From: Welwitschia mirabilis
Lineage: Eukaryota > Gnetophyta > Gnetopsida > Welwitschiales
Direction: 5' to 3'
NCBI GenBank assembly: GCA_051453625.1
Contig: JBOZIK010000001.1
Span: forward strand, 203,928,702 to 203,959,577
Length of the DNA stretch: 30,876 nt
The notes under the pieces: model-generated
Seen by the model: the letters and a program-made list of their open reading frames with translations, nothing else
The model's database searches: none
Told to the model about the DNA's origin: nothing
Translations under genes and position numbers: made by a program
In this document: in pieces, positions 9,940 to 18,449 of the stretch
How positions within the stretch are numbered: position 1 is the first letter of the stretch
How the letters are laid out: each line of letters begins with the position of its first letter

Positions 9940-10906
9940 TTAATTAATTAGACTTTAAGGAAGAATAAACAGGTAATAGGATGGATCCTTTCTAACATTA
10001 AAGGCATTGATCCTAGTATTTGCATGAATCATATCTATTTAGAGGAAATTGTCAAACCGTCCATTAAAGAACGATGTAGGATAAACCCAACTATTTATTA
10101 AAAATGAGATAATTAAGCTTCTCAACAATGGGATTATCTACCTTATTTTAGATAGCAAGTGGATAAGTCTAAGTACACTATAGCTAAAAAAATCAAGAAT
10201 CATCCTTGTTCTTAATAAGCATAATGAACTTATCCTTATCAAACCTACTATAAAATGGAATACATGTATTGATCAAAAAAAATTAAATGCTATGTTTAGA
10301 AAATATCATTGTCCTCTTCCTTTTCCAAATTAAATTTTAGAATAATTCATAGGATACCATTTTTACTATTTCTTGGATGATTACTTAGGTTATAATTAGA
10401 TTGAAATTTCTCTTAAATATTAATACAAAACCACCTTCACTTGTTCTTATGGAACGTTTGCTTATAAATGAATGTCCTTTGGCCTATGTAATGCACCTGC
10501 CACTTTCTAATGTTACATGTTCAAAATCTTCTCTGACTTATTAGATTTAGATGTTGAAATATTCATGGATGACTTCTCCATTTACATAACCTCATTTAAT
10601 CATTGTTTGAGTAATTTAAAGTGTGTCCTCAAAAGATGCATTTAAAAACACCTTATACTCAACTAGGAAAAATGCCATTTTACGGTGAATCAAGGTATAG
10701 TTTTAGAACATATCATCTCTAAGGAGGTAACTTTAGTAGATATAGTTAAGATTTCCTTAATCACACATCTACCAACTTCCAAAAAGCAAAAAGATATTAG
10801 ATCATTCTTAGAACATGCAAGATATTATAGGCTATTCATTAAAGATTTTAGTAAAATCTCTAAGCTTTTATGTGATCTTTTGAGCAAGGATGCCTCCTTT
10901 GATTAA
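9940..10906 (+). pseudogene. Decayed reverse transcriptase of element B
   Basis: The block starts with GWILSNIKGIDPSICMNHIY, matching the AWSIADIKGISPSxCMHKI motif of Athila/Tat pol at about 9980-10040. Palm and fingers blocks follow with stops and frame changes. The catalytic box FMDDFSIY is intact at 10562-10585, both Asp kept. A 73-codon open piece at 10685-10906 (NQGIVLEHIISKEVTLVDIV, then RSFLEHARYYRLFIKDFSKI) is the RT connection. The box survives, but the frame around it does not. Confidence 0.9.
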
Positions 10907-11350
10907 ACTTTAGAGTGTCAAAATGCATTTAGATAACTGAAGGAAAAACAAACTTCCACATTCATTATCCAACCATACAATTGAAATTTACCTTTTAAAC
11001 TTATGTTTAATTATAATCACTTCATAATAGGAGTTATTTTAGGAAAAAAAGTTGATAAAAAGTCAACTATGATTCACTACACTATTAAAACATTAAGTAA
11101 CATTCAAATCAATTATACTATCATAGAGAAGGAGTTTCTGGCTATTGTATTTACTTTTGAAAAATTTAGGCAATAGCTTTAAGGATCTAAGGTAGTAATT
11201 TACACTCATCACTAGGCCCTCATATACCTTTTTGGTAAAAAAGGATTCAAAACCACATCTTATCAGATTGATCCTCCTCCTTCAAGAGTTTAATTTAGAG
11301 ATTAAGAATAAGAAAGGCTTTAATAGTGTTATTATAGATCATCTTTTATG
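10907..11350 (+). pseudogene. Decayed RNase H of element B
   Basis: Readable blocks: FKLMFNYNHFIIGVILG, where the first Asp of CDASDYAVGAVLG is Asn; INYTIIEKEFLAIVFTFEKF, matching the NYxTTEKELLAVVFAxEKFR motif with its Glu kept; and VIYTHHxAL, where the Asp of VYTDHAAL is now His. From 11232 an open piece reads KDSKPHLIRLILLLQEFNLE and ends the domain with a VIIDHLLCI phrase in place of VADHLSRL. Two of the acidic catalytic residues are therefore lost. Confidence 0.85.
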
Positions 11351-12055
11351 CATACCTCTAGATAATCTGCAAACATCTTTACCTATTGATGACACTTTTA
11401 TAAATAAACATCTCTTTTTAGTTAAAGAAACACCTTGGTTCATAGATATTTCAGCCTCCAAAAATATTCATTTCCACTAGATCTTCAATGATAAAAAGAG
11501 GTTTTTGAGTCAAGTCGAGTATTTTTTTCTAGGATAGCCCATACCTTTTTTAATATTATCTAGACCAAGTCATTCATGAATGTGTCCCTCAAATTAAAGT
11601 TCATGACATACTTAAACATTGCCATTTTGAGGCTTGTATGGATCACTACTCGGCTAACAAAATTGCAATAAAAATTCTATAATTAGGTTTTAATGATCAT
11701 TGATTTTTAAATATTCCTATCTTTACTATAAATCCTATGACAATTGTCAAAGATTAGAAAGTCTTTCACGTAGATAAATGATTTCTTTAATCCCATCCTT
11801 GTTGTTAAATCATTTGACACATGGGAAATTAATTTTTAAGGTTATTATTCATTATTTAATGATAATTAATATATTCTTATTTGTGCCAACTATGTAACTA
11901 AATGGGTTAAAGCTTATGCTTGTCGAATAAATAATGTTAAAATAGTAGTTAGATTCTTTAAATAAAATTTCTTAACTCATTTTAGCTATATACATGTTTT
12001 AATTAGTGATGGAGGAATGCACTTTTGTAATAAAATATTATTTTGGGTAAGAGGA
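11351..12055 (+). pseudogene. Truncated integrase of element B
   Basis: Integrase joins the cDNA to the host chromosome. The zinc region reads DILKHCHFEACMDHYSANK at about 11610-11660 and YDNCQRLESLSRR at about 11735-11775, where one Cys of the CDxCQR motif is Tyr. The core contains ANYVTKWVKAYACR at about 11885-11930 and ISDGGMHFCNKILF at about 12002-12045, which holds the second catalytic Asp. Similarity stops at about 12050, before the catalytic Glu and C-terminal domain. What follows is copia 3' sequence. Confidence 0.85.
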
Positions 12056-12138
12056 TCAGAGTAATAGCAAATCTCATCTCTCAGCTAACTGATCTTTCAA
12101 AGGGAGACTATGAGGAGTTTTGACCTTTTAGAGATACC

Positions 12139-12705
12139 ATGAAAGATAAGTTGGTAGTTACCAGGGAACTTTGTGGTATGGTGCATTCTTGGAAACACAC
12201 TTTATCTACCTCTTTATTGACTCTTAAATATTGTTTCCTTTTTTTAGTTTTCACTTATAACTTTCCTCCTTTAGCTAGCCATCATGCTGAGGCCTCCTAC
12301 TATCGAGCCTATTTGATGTATTTAGTAGGAACTGAGCATTCCATTAATGCTTTTGCCATAATACTAAAGAATATGGCCTCACAGTTGGAGTATCATAGAA
12401 TTAGGGCTTTACCCTACTCTGTGCTTGTCACCAATATTTGTCACCATTATCATGTTAACCTGCATCTTAAGTTAGAAACTCTTCAGCTAATGTTGTTCAT
12501 TGGGTGTGCAACCTTGTCTCGCATGCATATCTTTACCCCATCCAAGAAATATCCTTATGAAACTCCAAAGGAAGCGTCTCCAGATGAGACTCTTTCAGAT
12601 CTGAGATGGACTGACTCTCATATTAGACACATAAAAGAAGCCCTTATTGCAGCTAGATATAACATTGCAGATACCTCAGTAGAGACTCAGTTTAGCCCGC
12701 GCTGA
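12139..12705 (+). CDS. Env-like / plant transposon accessory protein, 188 codons
   Basis: This is the longest unbroken reading frame in the window. I believe it is the retroelement-associated protein that plant annotations call envelope-like or putative plant transposon protein. The supporting block is at about residues 50-130: a stretch with LMYLVGTEHSINAFAIILKN, then ALPYSVLVTNICHHYHVNLH, resembling the LPYGMLLTRIFxHFxV motif of that family. Residues 30-45 are hydrophobic (CFLFLVFTYNF), perhaps a short membrane-like segment. Upstream, the same frame reads SKGDYEEF, then a TGA at 12121, so the true start was probably earlier. A +1 frame change near 12690 would reach an acidic tail EEEEEEKESD ending at 12745. 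Family assignment is from memory of motifs; the function is unknown. Confidence 0.5.
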   Translation: MKDKLVVTRELCGMVHSWKHTLSTSLLTLKYCFLFLVFTYNFPPLASHHAEASYYRAYLMYLVGTEHSINAFAIILKNMASQLEYHRIRALPYSVLVTNICHHYHVNLHLKLETLQLMLFIGCATLSRMHIFTPSKKYPYETPKEASPDETLSDLRWTDSHIRHIKEALIAARYNIADTSVETQFSPR

Positions 12706-12745
12706 AGGATATGAGGAAGAAGAAGAAGAGAAGGAATCTGATTAA

Positions 12746-13163
12746 AATCTTTTGCTTTTCAAGATTATGTTTGATGTTCTCTTTTTTTTTTTTTTAATAT
12801 AGCTTTTGGGGAGATTTACTTGTGCTTGTATATTAAATTTCAGATGTATGCTCTTAATGAATACTTATTTTCCTTGTAATCCTTGCATGTTAGTCTTGTA
12901 ATGCTTTACTCAAAATGCAAATCAGTTATGTTTTTTAGCATAACCTTTGTATCATTTTGCATCATTTGGTATCATCTCATTTAGTAGTTTGAAATTATAT
13001 GTGCTTATTTTGGAAAGCTTAATATTGATTATAACATTTCAAAATGAATCAAAATATTTGTGTCATCTAATTAAAAAAGTATACTTGATTATATTATGAT
13101 TATCATTGTGCTTTCTTAATTCTTAAATTGTAAATAATTAACCTTGTTGCATTTAAAAGCACA
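12746..13163 (+). other. 3' untranslated region of element C, left of the SINE
   Basis: It holds a poly-T run near 12783-12796 and repeated GCATCATTTGGTATCAT-like phrases near 12950-12980, as found downstream of the env-like ORF in SIRE-type elements. No gene was seen. Confidence 0.5.
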
Positions 13164-13177
13164 AAATATTGGTTGTT
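13164..13177 (+). repeat. Target-site duplication, left copy (SINE)
   Basis: AAATATTGGTTGTT matches AAATATTAGTTGTT at 13431-13444 with one G-to-A difference. The two copies bracket the SINE exactly. Confidence 0.85.
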
Positions 13178-13430
13178 ATCAATGACTACTTACCAAAGTA
13201 ATAAGGTCACAGACACATGGACCCAGAGGTCTAAAGTTCAAACCCCAGTAGGGGCATGGAATACAAATGGAATAGATTCCATAAAGCCCAGGTGCCACTG
13301 GGCATTTGTGTGGCATAAAATTACCTATTCACTATTAGTGGAAAATATAAATGGATTAGATTTTATAAGCCCAAGCACCACTGGTAGTTGTGTGGTGTAA
13401 ATTTACCTACCTATTATCTCTTCAAAAAAC
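13178..13430 (+). mobile_element. tRNA-derived SINE with a doubled body
   Basis: A 253-bp insert is bracketed by a 14-bp target-site duplication with one mismatch. The left part looks tRNA-derived. A box A-like stretch at 13191-13206 (TACCAAAGTAATAAGG) fits a decayed TGGCTCAGTGGTAAGG, and box B at 13235-13245 (AGTTCAAACCC) fits GGTTCGAATCC. These are the internal RNA polymerase III promoter elements. The right part is two copies of an 82-bp unit, and a short A-rich tail (TTCAAAAAAC) precedes the right duplication. It lies in the 3' region of element C. The 75-codon frame across it is not a gene. Confidence 0.82.
13258..13420 (+). repeat. 82-bp tandem duplication within the SINE
   Basis: Unit 1 (13258-13339) and unit 2 (13340 to about 13420) share the order GGAA..AATGGA..TAGATT, AAGCCCA, GCACCACTGG or GTGCCACTGG, TTGTGTGG and ATTTACCTA, with scattered substitutions. 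Confidence 0.85.
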
Positions 13431-13444
13431 AAATATTAGTTGTT
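13431..13444 (+). repeat. Target-site duplication, right copy (SINE)
   Basis: AAATATTAGTTGTT is the partner of 13164-13177. Confidence 0.85.
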
Positions 13445-13774
13445 TAAAATTCCTTAACTTATCTCAAACTTAGATTATTGCTATGGCATAATGTTAGGGA
13501 AAGAAGATTTAATATTTCTAGGCACATATTTAAGGTCTATATTTCTTTACCATTGATGTCAAAGAGGGAGAACGTGTAGTTTTTCTTCAAACATATGTAG
13601 TCTTTTATCAAAGGGGAGAAAATGGTTTGTTTCAAAAATATTTTACCCTTTGCTTAATGTTCTTTATCTGGCTTAGTGAAAGGAGTTTTTATTATGATAA
13701 TGTGCTTCAAATTTATGTGATGAAAGAGTTTAAACGTTTTTAATCTTGAAATCACTTATTTATTTACCATCAAT
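13445..13774 (+). other. 3' untranslated region of element C, right of the SINE
   Basis: It contains TTGATGTCAAAGAGGGAGAA near 13554-13573, a near repeat of the polypurine-tract context further down (CAATGTCAAAAGAGGAGAT). This may be an internal second polypurine tract. No gene was seen. Confidence 0.45.
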
Positions 13775-13789
13775 GTCAAAAGAGGAGAT
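13775..13789 (+). other. Polypurine tract of element C
   Basis: The purine run AAAAGAGGAGA directly precedes the TGTTGG start of the LTR. It resembles the AAAAAGGGGGAGATTGTTGG context of SIRE-like copia elements. It would prime plus-strand cDNA synthesis. Confidence 0.75.
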
Positions 13790-13934
13790 TGTTGGATTAT
13801 ATTTTTCTAATTGATGTCAAACTAATATCTCGTGTATAACAAATGTTGTATATATTTTGTAGAAGAGTTTAGTTTTACAAGTTAAAAGAGGGAATAAAAA
13901 TATGCACCAAAAACCTATCTAGTTGGTTCACCTC

Positions 13935-14312
13935 CAGAGGGGTCTACCAGATTCTAAAGGGGTCGATTGCATCTGAAGCTGTCAAAGGAAAGTGAAATGA
14001 ACCTAGAGGGATCAACTAAATTCTGATGGGATCGACTGGACCTATAACTAGGAGAATTAGTATTTCTAAATCAAATGGTAAGGGGTCAACTAGATTTTTA
14101 TGGGGTCAACCAGATTTGAGGACCTGACAGACAGTAGTTCTAGACCGAGAGACAAGGGATTGACTAGACCCAGGATGGGGTCGACCAGACTCAAATGAGG
14201 TCGACTGGATTAGAGACATAAAAACTTGGGGTAACTAAATTTCTCTCTTGGACAACGTATGTAATTCATGGCACTACATGGGGTTGACTAGACTTTTGTG
14301 AAGTTGACTGGA
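13935..14312 (+). repeat. Irregular minisatellite of GGGGTCGACTAGA-like units
   Basis: About ten or more copies of a 12- to 14-base core (GGGGTCGACTAGA with variants GGGGTCAACTAGA, GGGATCGACTGGA, GGGGTTGACTAGA) occur at irregular spacing, often in pairs about 20 bases apart. The variants differ mainly by transitions at the CG. Confidence 0.8.
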
Positions 14313-14438
14313 TGATGTGGAAAAGAAATTTTTTTAAATGTTATGTATTCATTATCTAGCTATTAGGTAGTTGTTTTCTAGCTATTTATAGTCCTTGGAG
14401 GTGCAATTCAAATGTACTAAACCCTAATAGCATTCCAT

Positions 14439-14446
14439 TATAAATA
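14439..14446 (+). promoter_or_regulatory. TATA box in the LTR of element C
   Basis: TATAAATA lies in the middle of the LTR after the minisatellite, where a U3 promoter is expected. Activity is not shown. Confidence 0.4.
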
Positions 14447-14738
14447 TCTATACTATAAATGATTAAGAAATATTTTTGGAACTATTCTCATTTGGCTAAA
14501 TCATTTTGGATCTAAAGATCAAGTTGTGCATCTATATTACTATCACTGTTGTATCTTAGCTTCTATACATCTGATTAGACGAGATCTACTATTGGTACAT
14601 GTATTGCATTCAAAGTTAAATCTAGAGCATCATTAGTGTATTGCTATAGGAGGAGAGCTCCATATATTGTATTGATTTCTAAATAGGTGATATTCATGCT
14701 ATTGAGGCATCACTACATCACTACTATTGTTTTCTAGA

Positions 14739-14874
14739 GGTTGAGACTAAGCCTTGAAAATTCCATACTATAGGTTGAGACTAAGCCTTAAAAAGTCCAT
14801 TTTATAGGTTGAAACTAAGCCTTGAAAAGCCCATTATTAAGGTTAAGACTTATCCTAAAAAGTCTATTTATAAA
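14739..14874 (+). repeat. Four 34-bp tandem repeats in the LTR of element C
   Basis: Units start at 14739, 14773, 14807 and 14841 with an exact 34-base period, and GGTT recurs at 14875. The core is GGTTGAGACTAAGCCTTGAA, diverging toward the right. Confidence 0.9.
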
Positions 14875-15185
14875 GGTTATAGGTGAACCTAGAATACTTG
14901 ATGGAGTAACAGAGATCCGAGATCTAGCATGGGAGAAGTTGATCATCAAGAGTAGAGTAGGGGAGTTCCCGAAACACTATAAATCCTAATTGCATCAAAT
15001 TAGTAGTTTGTGCTTTTTGTTTTGATTCTTTACTTTTAGTATCTTATTATTTTATGCACATTCTAGATTGATTTATTTTCATATGCAAGTTGTATTTGAA
15101 ATAGTTTTATTTCAGATTATTCATTAAAGTTTTAAAACAACCTATTCACCTCCCTTCCCCCCTCTAAGATTCTCAATTTTATCAC

Positions 15186-16494
15186 AACGTACCCCGGGAA
15201 AGGAGAATAAAGTTACAAATTCCCTAAGTAGAATGTGGTGCATGATAGCAATCATTGTTACATTAGATCTATTAGCTTTCCTTAAGACATCCATGACTAA
15301 TGATCCATACTTCAAGGATACACATCAACTTATTTAAGAAGAAAAAGAAGAAGACACTTACATGCTCTAACAGGATGGATATCTCTTGAAAGGACAACTA
15401 CATTCTCAAGAATCATGGAGAAGGGAGTTAATGTCTAAACTACATGAAGTCCCATATGCAGGGCATTCTAGGTTTGTTAGAACTCATCATTACCTACAAA
15501 TACATTTATTTTGGTCTAGAATAAAGATAGCCTTAAAGAAATACATTAATAATTAATAATTACTAAATATGATAGTAAACAAATATTGATTAATGAAAAC
15601 CCATAAGACTTCTTCAACCTTTAAGAGTACAACAATGGAAATGGGAAGAAATCTCCATGGATTTCATCACTGGAATACCTCTTACTAACAAATAGCATAA
15701 TGCAATTTTTGTTTATGTAGATAGGTTGATCAAAATAGTGGATTTCATTAAAGTATGAAGCTTCATCATAGCTGAAGAATTGGTCTTATGATTTGTGCAA
15801 GACGTTTTCAAATTACATGGTGCATCTTAATTCATATTATCCAAATGAGATCCAAAATTCTTATCCTAGTTTAAAAAAGTTTCTTTCATCACTTAGGTAC
15901 TAAAATTAGTTTCAAGACTGCATATCACCAAGAAACAGATGATCAGAATAAAAGAGTAAATTGCATAGTGGAAGATATTCTATGATTTTATGTAGCTAGA
16001 AAGCCTAAACAATGGAAGAACTACCTACACTTGGCTAAGCTAGCTTACAATCAAACATTCTAGACCTCCATTCAATGTTTTTCATTTGAAGTAATGTATG
16101 ACAGGAACTGCTCCACCCCTATCACATGATGAAATCCTTCACAGAGATTAGAAAAGATTGCACTCTACAAATTAAAAATTATGAAAGATGTGATTACCAA
16201 GATTAAAAAACAACTACAAGCTACACAACATTAGTACAAGAAATATTATGATTAGAAACATGAGATCTACATATTCCAAATTAGCAAACAAGTATTGCTA
16301 AAATTTCAGCCAAAAAGGAATTCCTTGAAAATAGAAAAGTATAGCAAGTTAGCCTTGCAGCATTATGGTCTATTCAAAATCATTGAAATAATAGGGAATC
16401 TAGCCTATAAACTAGCACACCCTATGCAAATGTCTCGAATACATCTAGTTTTTTATGTAAGCATAATAAAACCATACCATAAAGATAAGAACTA
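15186..16494 (+). pseudogene. RNase H tail and integrase of element D
   Basis: An integrase joining cDNA to the chromosome. The RNase H tail at about 15188-15215 includes PGKENK. The zinc region, LHEVPYAGHSRFVRTHHYLQ, is at about 15440-15500. The core starts at about 15640 ([14 protein letters not shown], first Asp kept). The second Asp motif (normally SDRDP) reads Ser-Lys-stop-Asp-Pro at about 15837-15855, so that Asp is lost. The region from HLGTKISFKTAYH to VNCIVEDIL (about 15890-15980) keeps the catalytic Glu. ARKPKQWKNYLHLAKLAYNQ follows at about 15995-16050. A 66-codon open piece at 16295-16495 is the C-terminal domain, with HYGLFKIIEIIGNLAYKL and HLVFYVSIIKPYH. Stops break the frame upstream. 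Confidence 0.9.
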
Positions 16495-16559
16495 GGAGTA
16501 CACCTTAAACTGATAATATATTATGCTTAAATCCAGCCTGACCTTTGCTGTCCAATTTA

Positions 16560-16690
16560 AAAAAGTTCTGGATACCAAATTAAGCAATTAAAGAATAAAA
16601 ATGTAAATGAAGTACTTATCCAAGGGATCCATTGTAATTAACAAACTTGGAAAAATAGGAAGTATATGTAGAAGACTTTTCCCAAATGAT
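16560..16690 (+). pseudogene. Chromodomain-like tail of element D
   Basis: After the integrase C-terminus the reading KVLDTKLSN and, after stops and one frame shift, IQGIHCN, a stop, QTWKNRKYM and KTFPK fit the pattern ILDTxLxRxRNxxxxEYLVQWKG..ATWE..xxFPxF of chromodomains in chromoviral integrases. Chromodomains direct insertion to marked chromatin. Identity is weak and depends on allowing a frame shift. Confidence 0.45.
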
Positions 16691-16858
16691 TTAATAAAAT
16701 ATGATATGTTATTTTTTCATTATTAATGTATCTCGTAATGAGCAATATCTTTTCTTCCCTTATGTTTTGTAGATAACATAGAAAACAATCTGGATAAGCA
16801 TGGCTTTACACACACTGCAAGAAGAGGAGAAACTACACTTAAGGACAAGCATGACACT

Positions 16859-16871
16859 TAGGGGAAAGGAA
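16859..16871 (+). other. Polypurine tract of element D
   Basis: The purine run AGGGGAAAGGAA ends immediately before the TGTAATG start of the LTR, as required for plus-strand priming. Confidence 0.8.
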
Positions 16872-17286
16872 TGTAATGTTTTAAATTCACTAATTATAAA
16901 AGAAATGTGTTGAGATGCTAAACGAGCATAAGTAATAATTCATGAATGGGTGTAACCTTAAGATGTAAAACTATGTTTCTTTGTTTATGCTATAAAAGTC
17001 TATGGCATTAGGTGGAAGTGGATAGACTAGATGGATGTAACTGACAACAACTTTAGCTAATCCCTAAGAAATCCAAGATGGGAACTTAAGTCATATTCTA
17101 CGTTTTTACCTTTGACCACTAATCTAGGGCTATTGGCTAAATGATAAGAAATGTAATCCAATGTTTCTAATAATAAATTCTACTTTTATCAAATGATTCC
17201 TTGTTATTCTTATTGATCTTGATATATTATTTTATATGTTCCTTTTTATCTGAACTAATCTAAAAATAATAAAATGGAACATTACA
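16872..17286 (+). repeat. 3' LTR of element D, 415 bp
   Basis: It starts TGTAATGTT after the polypurine tract and ends AACATTACA, a perfect 9-base terminal inverted repeat that includes the canonical TG...CA. It has a TATA box at 16991. No matching 5' LTR lies in the window. Confidence 0.9.
16991..16998 (+). promoter_or_regulatory. TATA box in the LTR of element D
   Basis: TATAAAAG lies 120 bases into the LTR, a likely U3 promoter element. Activity is not shown. Confidence 0.55.
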
Positions 17287-18449
17287 ACTTCTTTATGAAA
17301 TAGTTTTCTCACATGGTAACTCCTCTTTAGGAGGTTTTATTATAAGCTACATTCCTAAGGTTTTCCCTTAAATAGTTTAGTTTCCTTAAGAGAGAGTGTA
17401 TTCCCATAGGATACTACTAAGTTGCACTGTGGTACTCAACTTAGAGAAAATGAAAATCCTAAAGAAAACTTAGTTGGATGTGCTTATCTCTAAAAGTAAG
17501 CTCTATTATTTGAAAATATGAGAAGAATAAAAATAGGATTTTAAAATCTATTTTTAGTTTTTTTGTTGTTCATTCTTTATCTACATTTCTTAGCATTAGA
17601 GATAAGATAACACAAATCAATATTTTTAATAACAATTTTGTAAAGTAATGGACAACCATAGTTAATAATAAATTAATTACATAGATGGTATGTTTCACCT
17701 TAAAAATGTATTAATTCTCTATAATTAAGCTATTTAAAATGTAAAATAGGTATAAGAAACCTCATTTCCTTCAAAATTATCATTAGACAAAGAAATCAAT
17801 GATAAGTATAAGAAACCTCATTTCCCTCAAAATTATCATTAGACAAAGAAATCAATAATAGAGAGTAGACTCTATTGGCATCTGCCAAGGCAATCTTAAC
17901 TCACTAGAAAGATACCCTTTTGTAGCTAGTAAATATCTTACACTATGCAATAAAAAAGGGTGTAGTGAGGTAGCATATAGTTTTTTTCTCTGAAACTATA
18001 TCTTAATAGACACATGAGTGCTTCATGGGATGGAAAAGAATAAGCAATGAAGAAGATGCAAGAGATTAATATAGTGCTTGACTTTTTATATAATTTAGTA
18101 ATGAGGAGGCTTGTAAGAAGTCTTCATGCAGAGTATTTCATAACATGAAAATCCAAAGATAATTTAAGGAAAAAAAATTAAATTTAAAATGTAAAGTTAA
18201 CGATTCAAAGTCTTTTTTATTTTTTTGTCTTTTGTTATTAAACTTGCTCTTTTTTCTTTGAAATAAAAATAGAAATTATATGAAAGCAAAATACATTATA
18301 GGAGGGGCTGAAATGCCCTTAGACATGATATTTGCAATGAAGCATCACGCTTCTGATTGAACACCAAAGTTTATTAGCAAACTTCACAAAAATGCAAAAG
18401 CTAGACTAAGTAAATTATAAAATGTAGAGTAAAGCCATCAAAAAAAATC
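17287..18449. other. Unassigned AT-rich DNA
   Basis: Apart from a 56-bp tandem duplication at 17750-17860, no reading frame or transposon motif was recognised here on either strand. Confidence 0.5.
17750..17860 (+). repeat. 56-bp tandem duplication
   Basis: Copies at 17750-17805 and 17806-17860 start GTATAAGAAACCTCATTTCC and differ by only a few bases. This is a recent local duplication compared with the other decayed repeats here. Confidence 0.93.

Larger units (their letters stand above)
5456..12055 (+). mobile_element. Element B: Athila/Tat-like Ty3/gypsy retrotransposon, 3'-truncated
   Basis: Plus-strand order: LTR, primer site, long leader, gag with zinc knuckle, protease, RT, RNase H and integrase. 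The Athila/Tat assignment rests on the decayed GGCGCCGTTGCCGGGGA primer site, the gag phrases HGLESKDSYVHLKEF and NNPYSNTSN, the DLGAS-type protease region, and an RT/RNase H series with FMDDFSIY and LIRLILLLQEFNLEI. The element ends in integrase after its second Asp. Its last catalytic Glu, 3' part and 3' LTR are missing, and copia sequence follows. It appears to be inserted in element A. Confidence 0.85.
12060..15175 (+). mobile_element. Element C: SIRE/Maximus-like Ty1/copia retrotransposon, 3' part
   Basis: An env-like ORF, a T-rich 3' region, a polypurine tract (AAAAGAGGAGAT) and an LTR opening with TGTTGGATTATA occur in the order known for SIRE-type copia elements, which carry an extra ORF after pol. 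The LTR ends with the ACCTATTCACC...CCCCTCTA stretch typical of these LTRs. Gag, protease, integrase and RT are missing: the left end abuts element B near 12055. A SINE is inserted in the 3' region. Confidence 0.7.
13790..15175 (+). repeat. 3' LTR of element C (right edge approximate)
   Basis: It starts TGTTGGATTATATTTTTCTA right after the polypurine tract and ends near the CT-rich AACCTATTCACC...CCCCTCTAAGATTCTCA stretch. Inside are a block of GTCGACT-like minisatellite units (about 13935-14312), a TATA box (14439) and four 34-bp tandem repeats (14739-14874). The length of about 1.4 kb suits SIRE/Maximus LTRs. The right edge is inferred because gypsy RNase H sequence starts at about 15186. 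Confidence 0.7.
15186..17286 (+). mobile_element. Element D: Ty3/gypsy chromovirus-type retrotransposon, 3' part
   Basis: It begins with an RNase H tail motif (YxPGKEN) and continues through integrase to a chromodomain-like tail, polypurine tract and 3' LTR. Its integrase zinc region is of the GGHSGFLRTYHR type and differs from that of element A. Both cover that region, so D is not the missing 3' half of A. Gag, protease and RT are absent: the left end abuts the copia LTR. Confidence 0.8.

Noticed and set aside
13173-13400. 75-codon plus-strand frame
   Set aside because: It coincides with the SINE; the frame is a by-product of the repeated body.
15160-15190. Possible primer site right after the LTR of element C (TTTTATCACAACG)
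   Set aside because: It needs a deletion and several changes to match TTGGTATCAGAGCG. A polypurine tract precedes the LTR, so this is a 3' LTR, and gypsy sequence follows.
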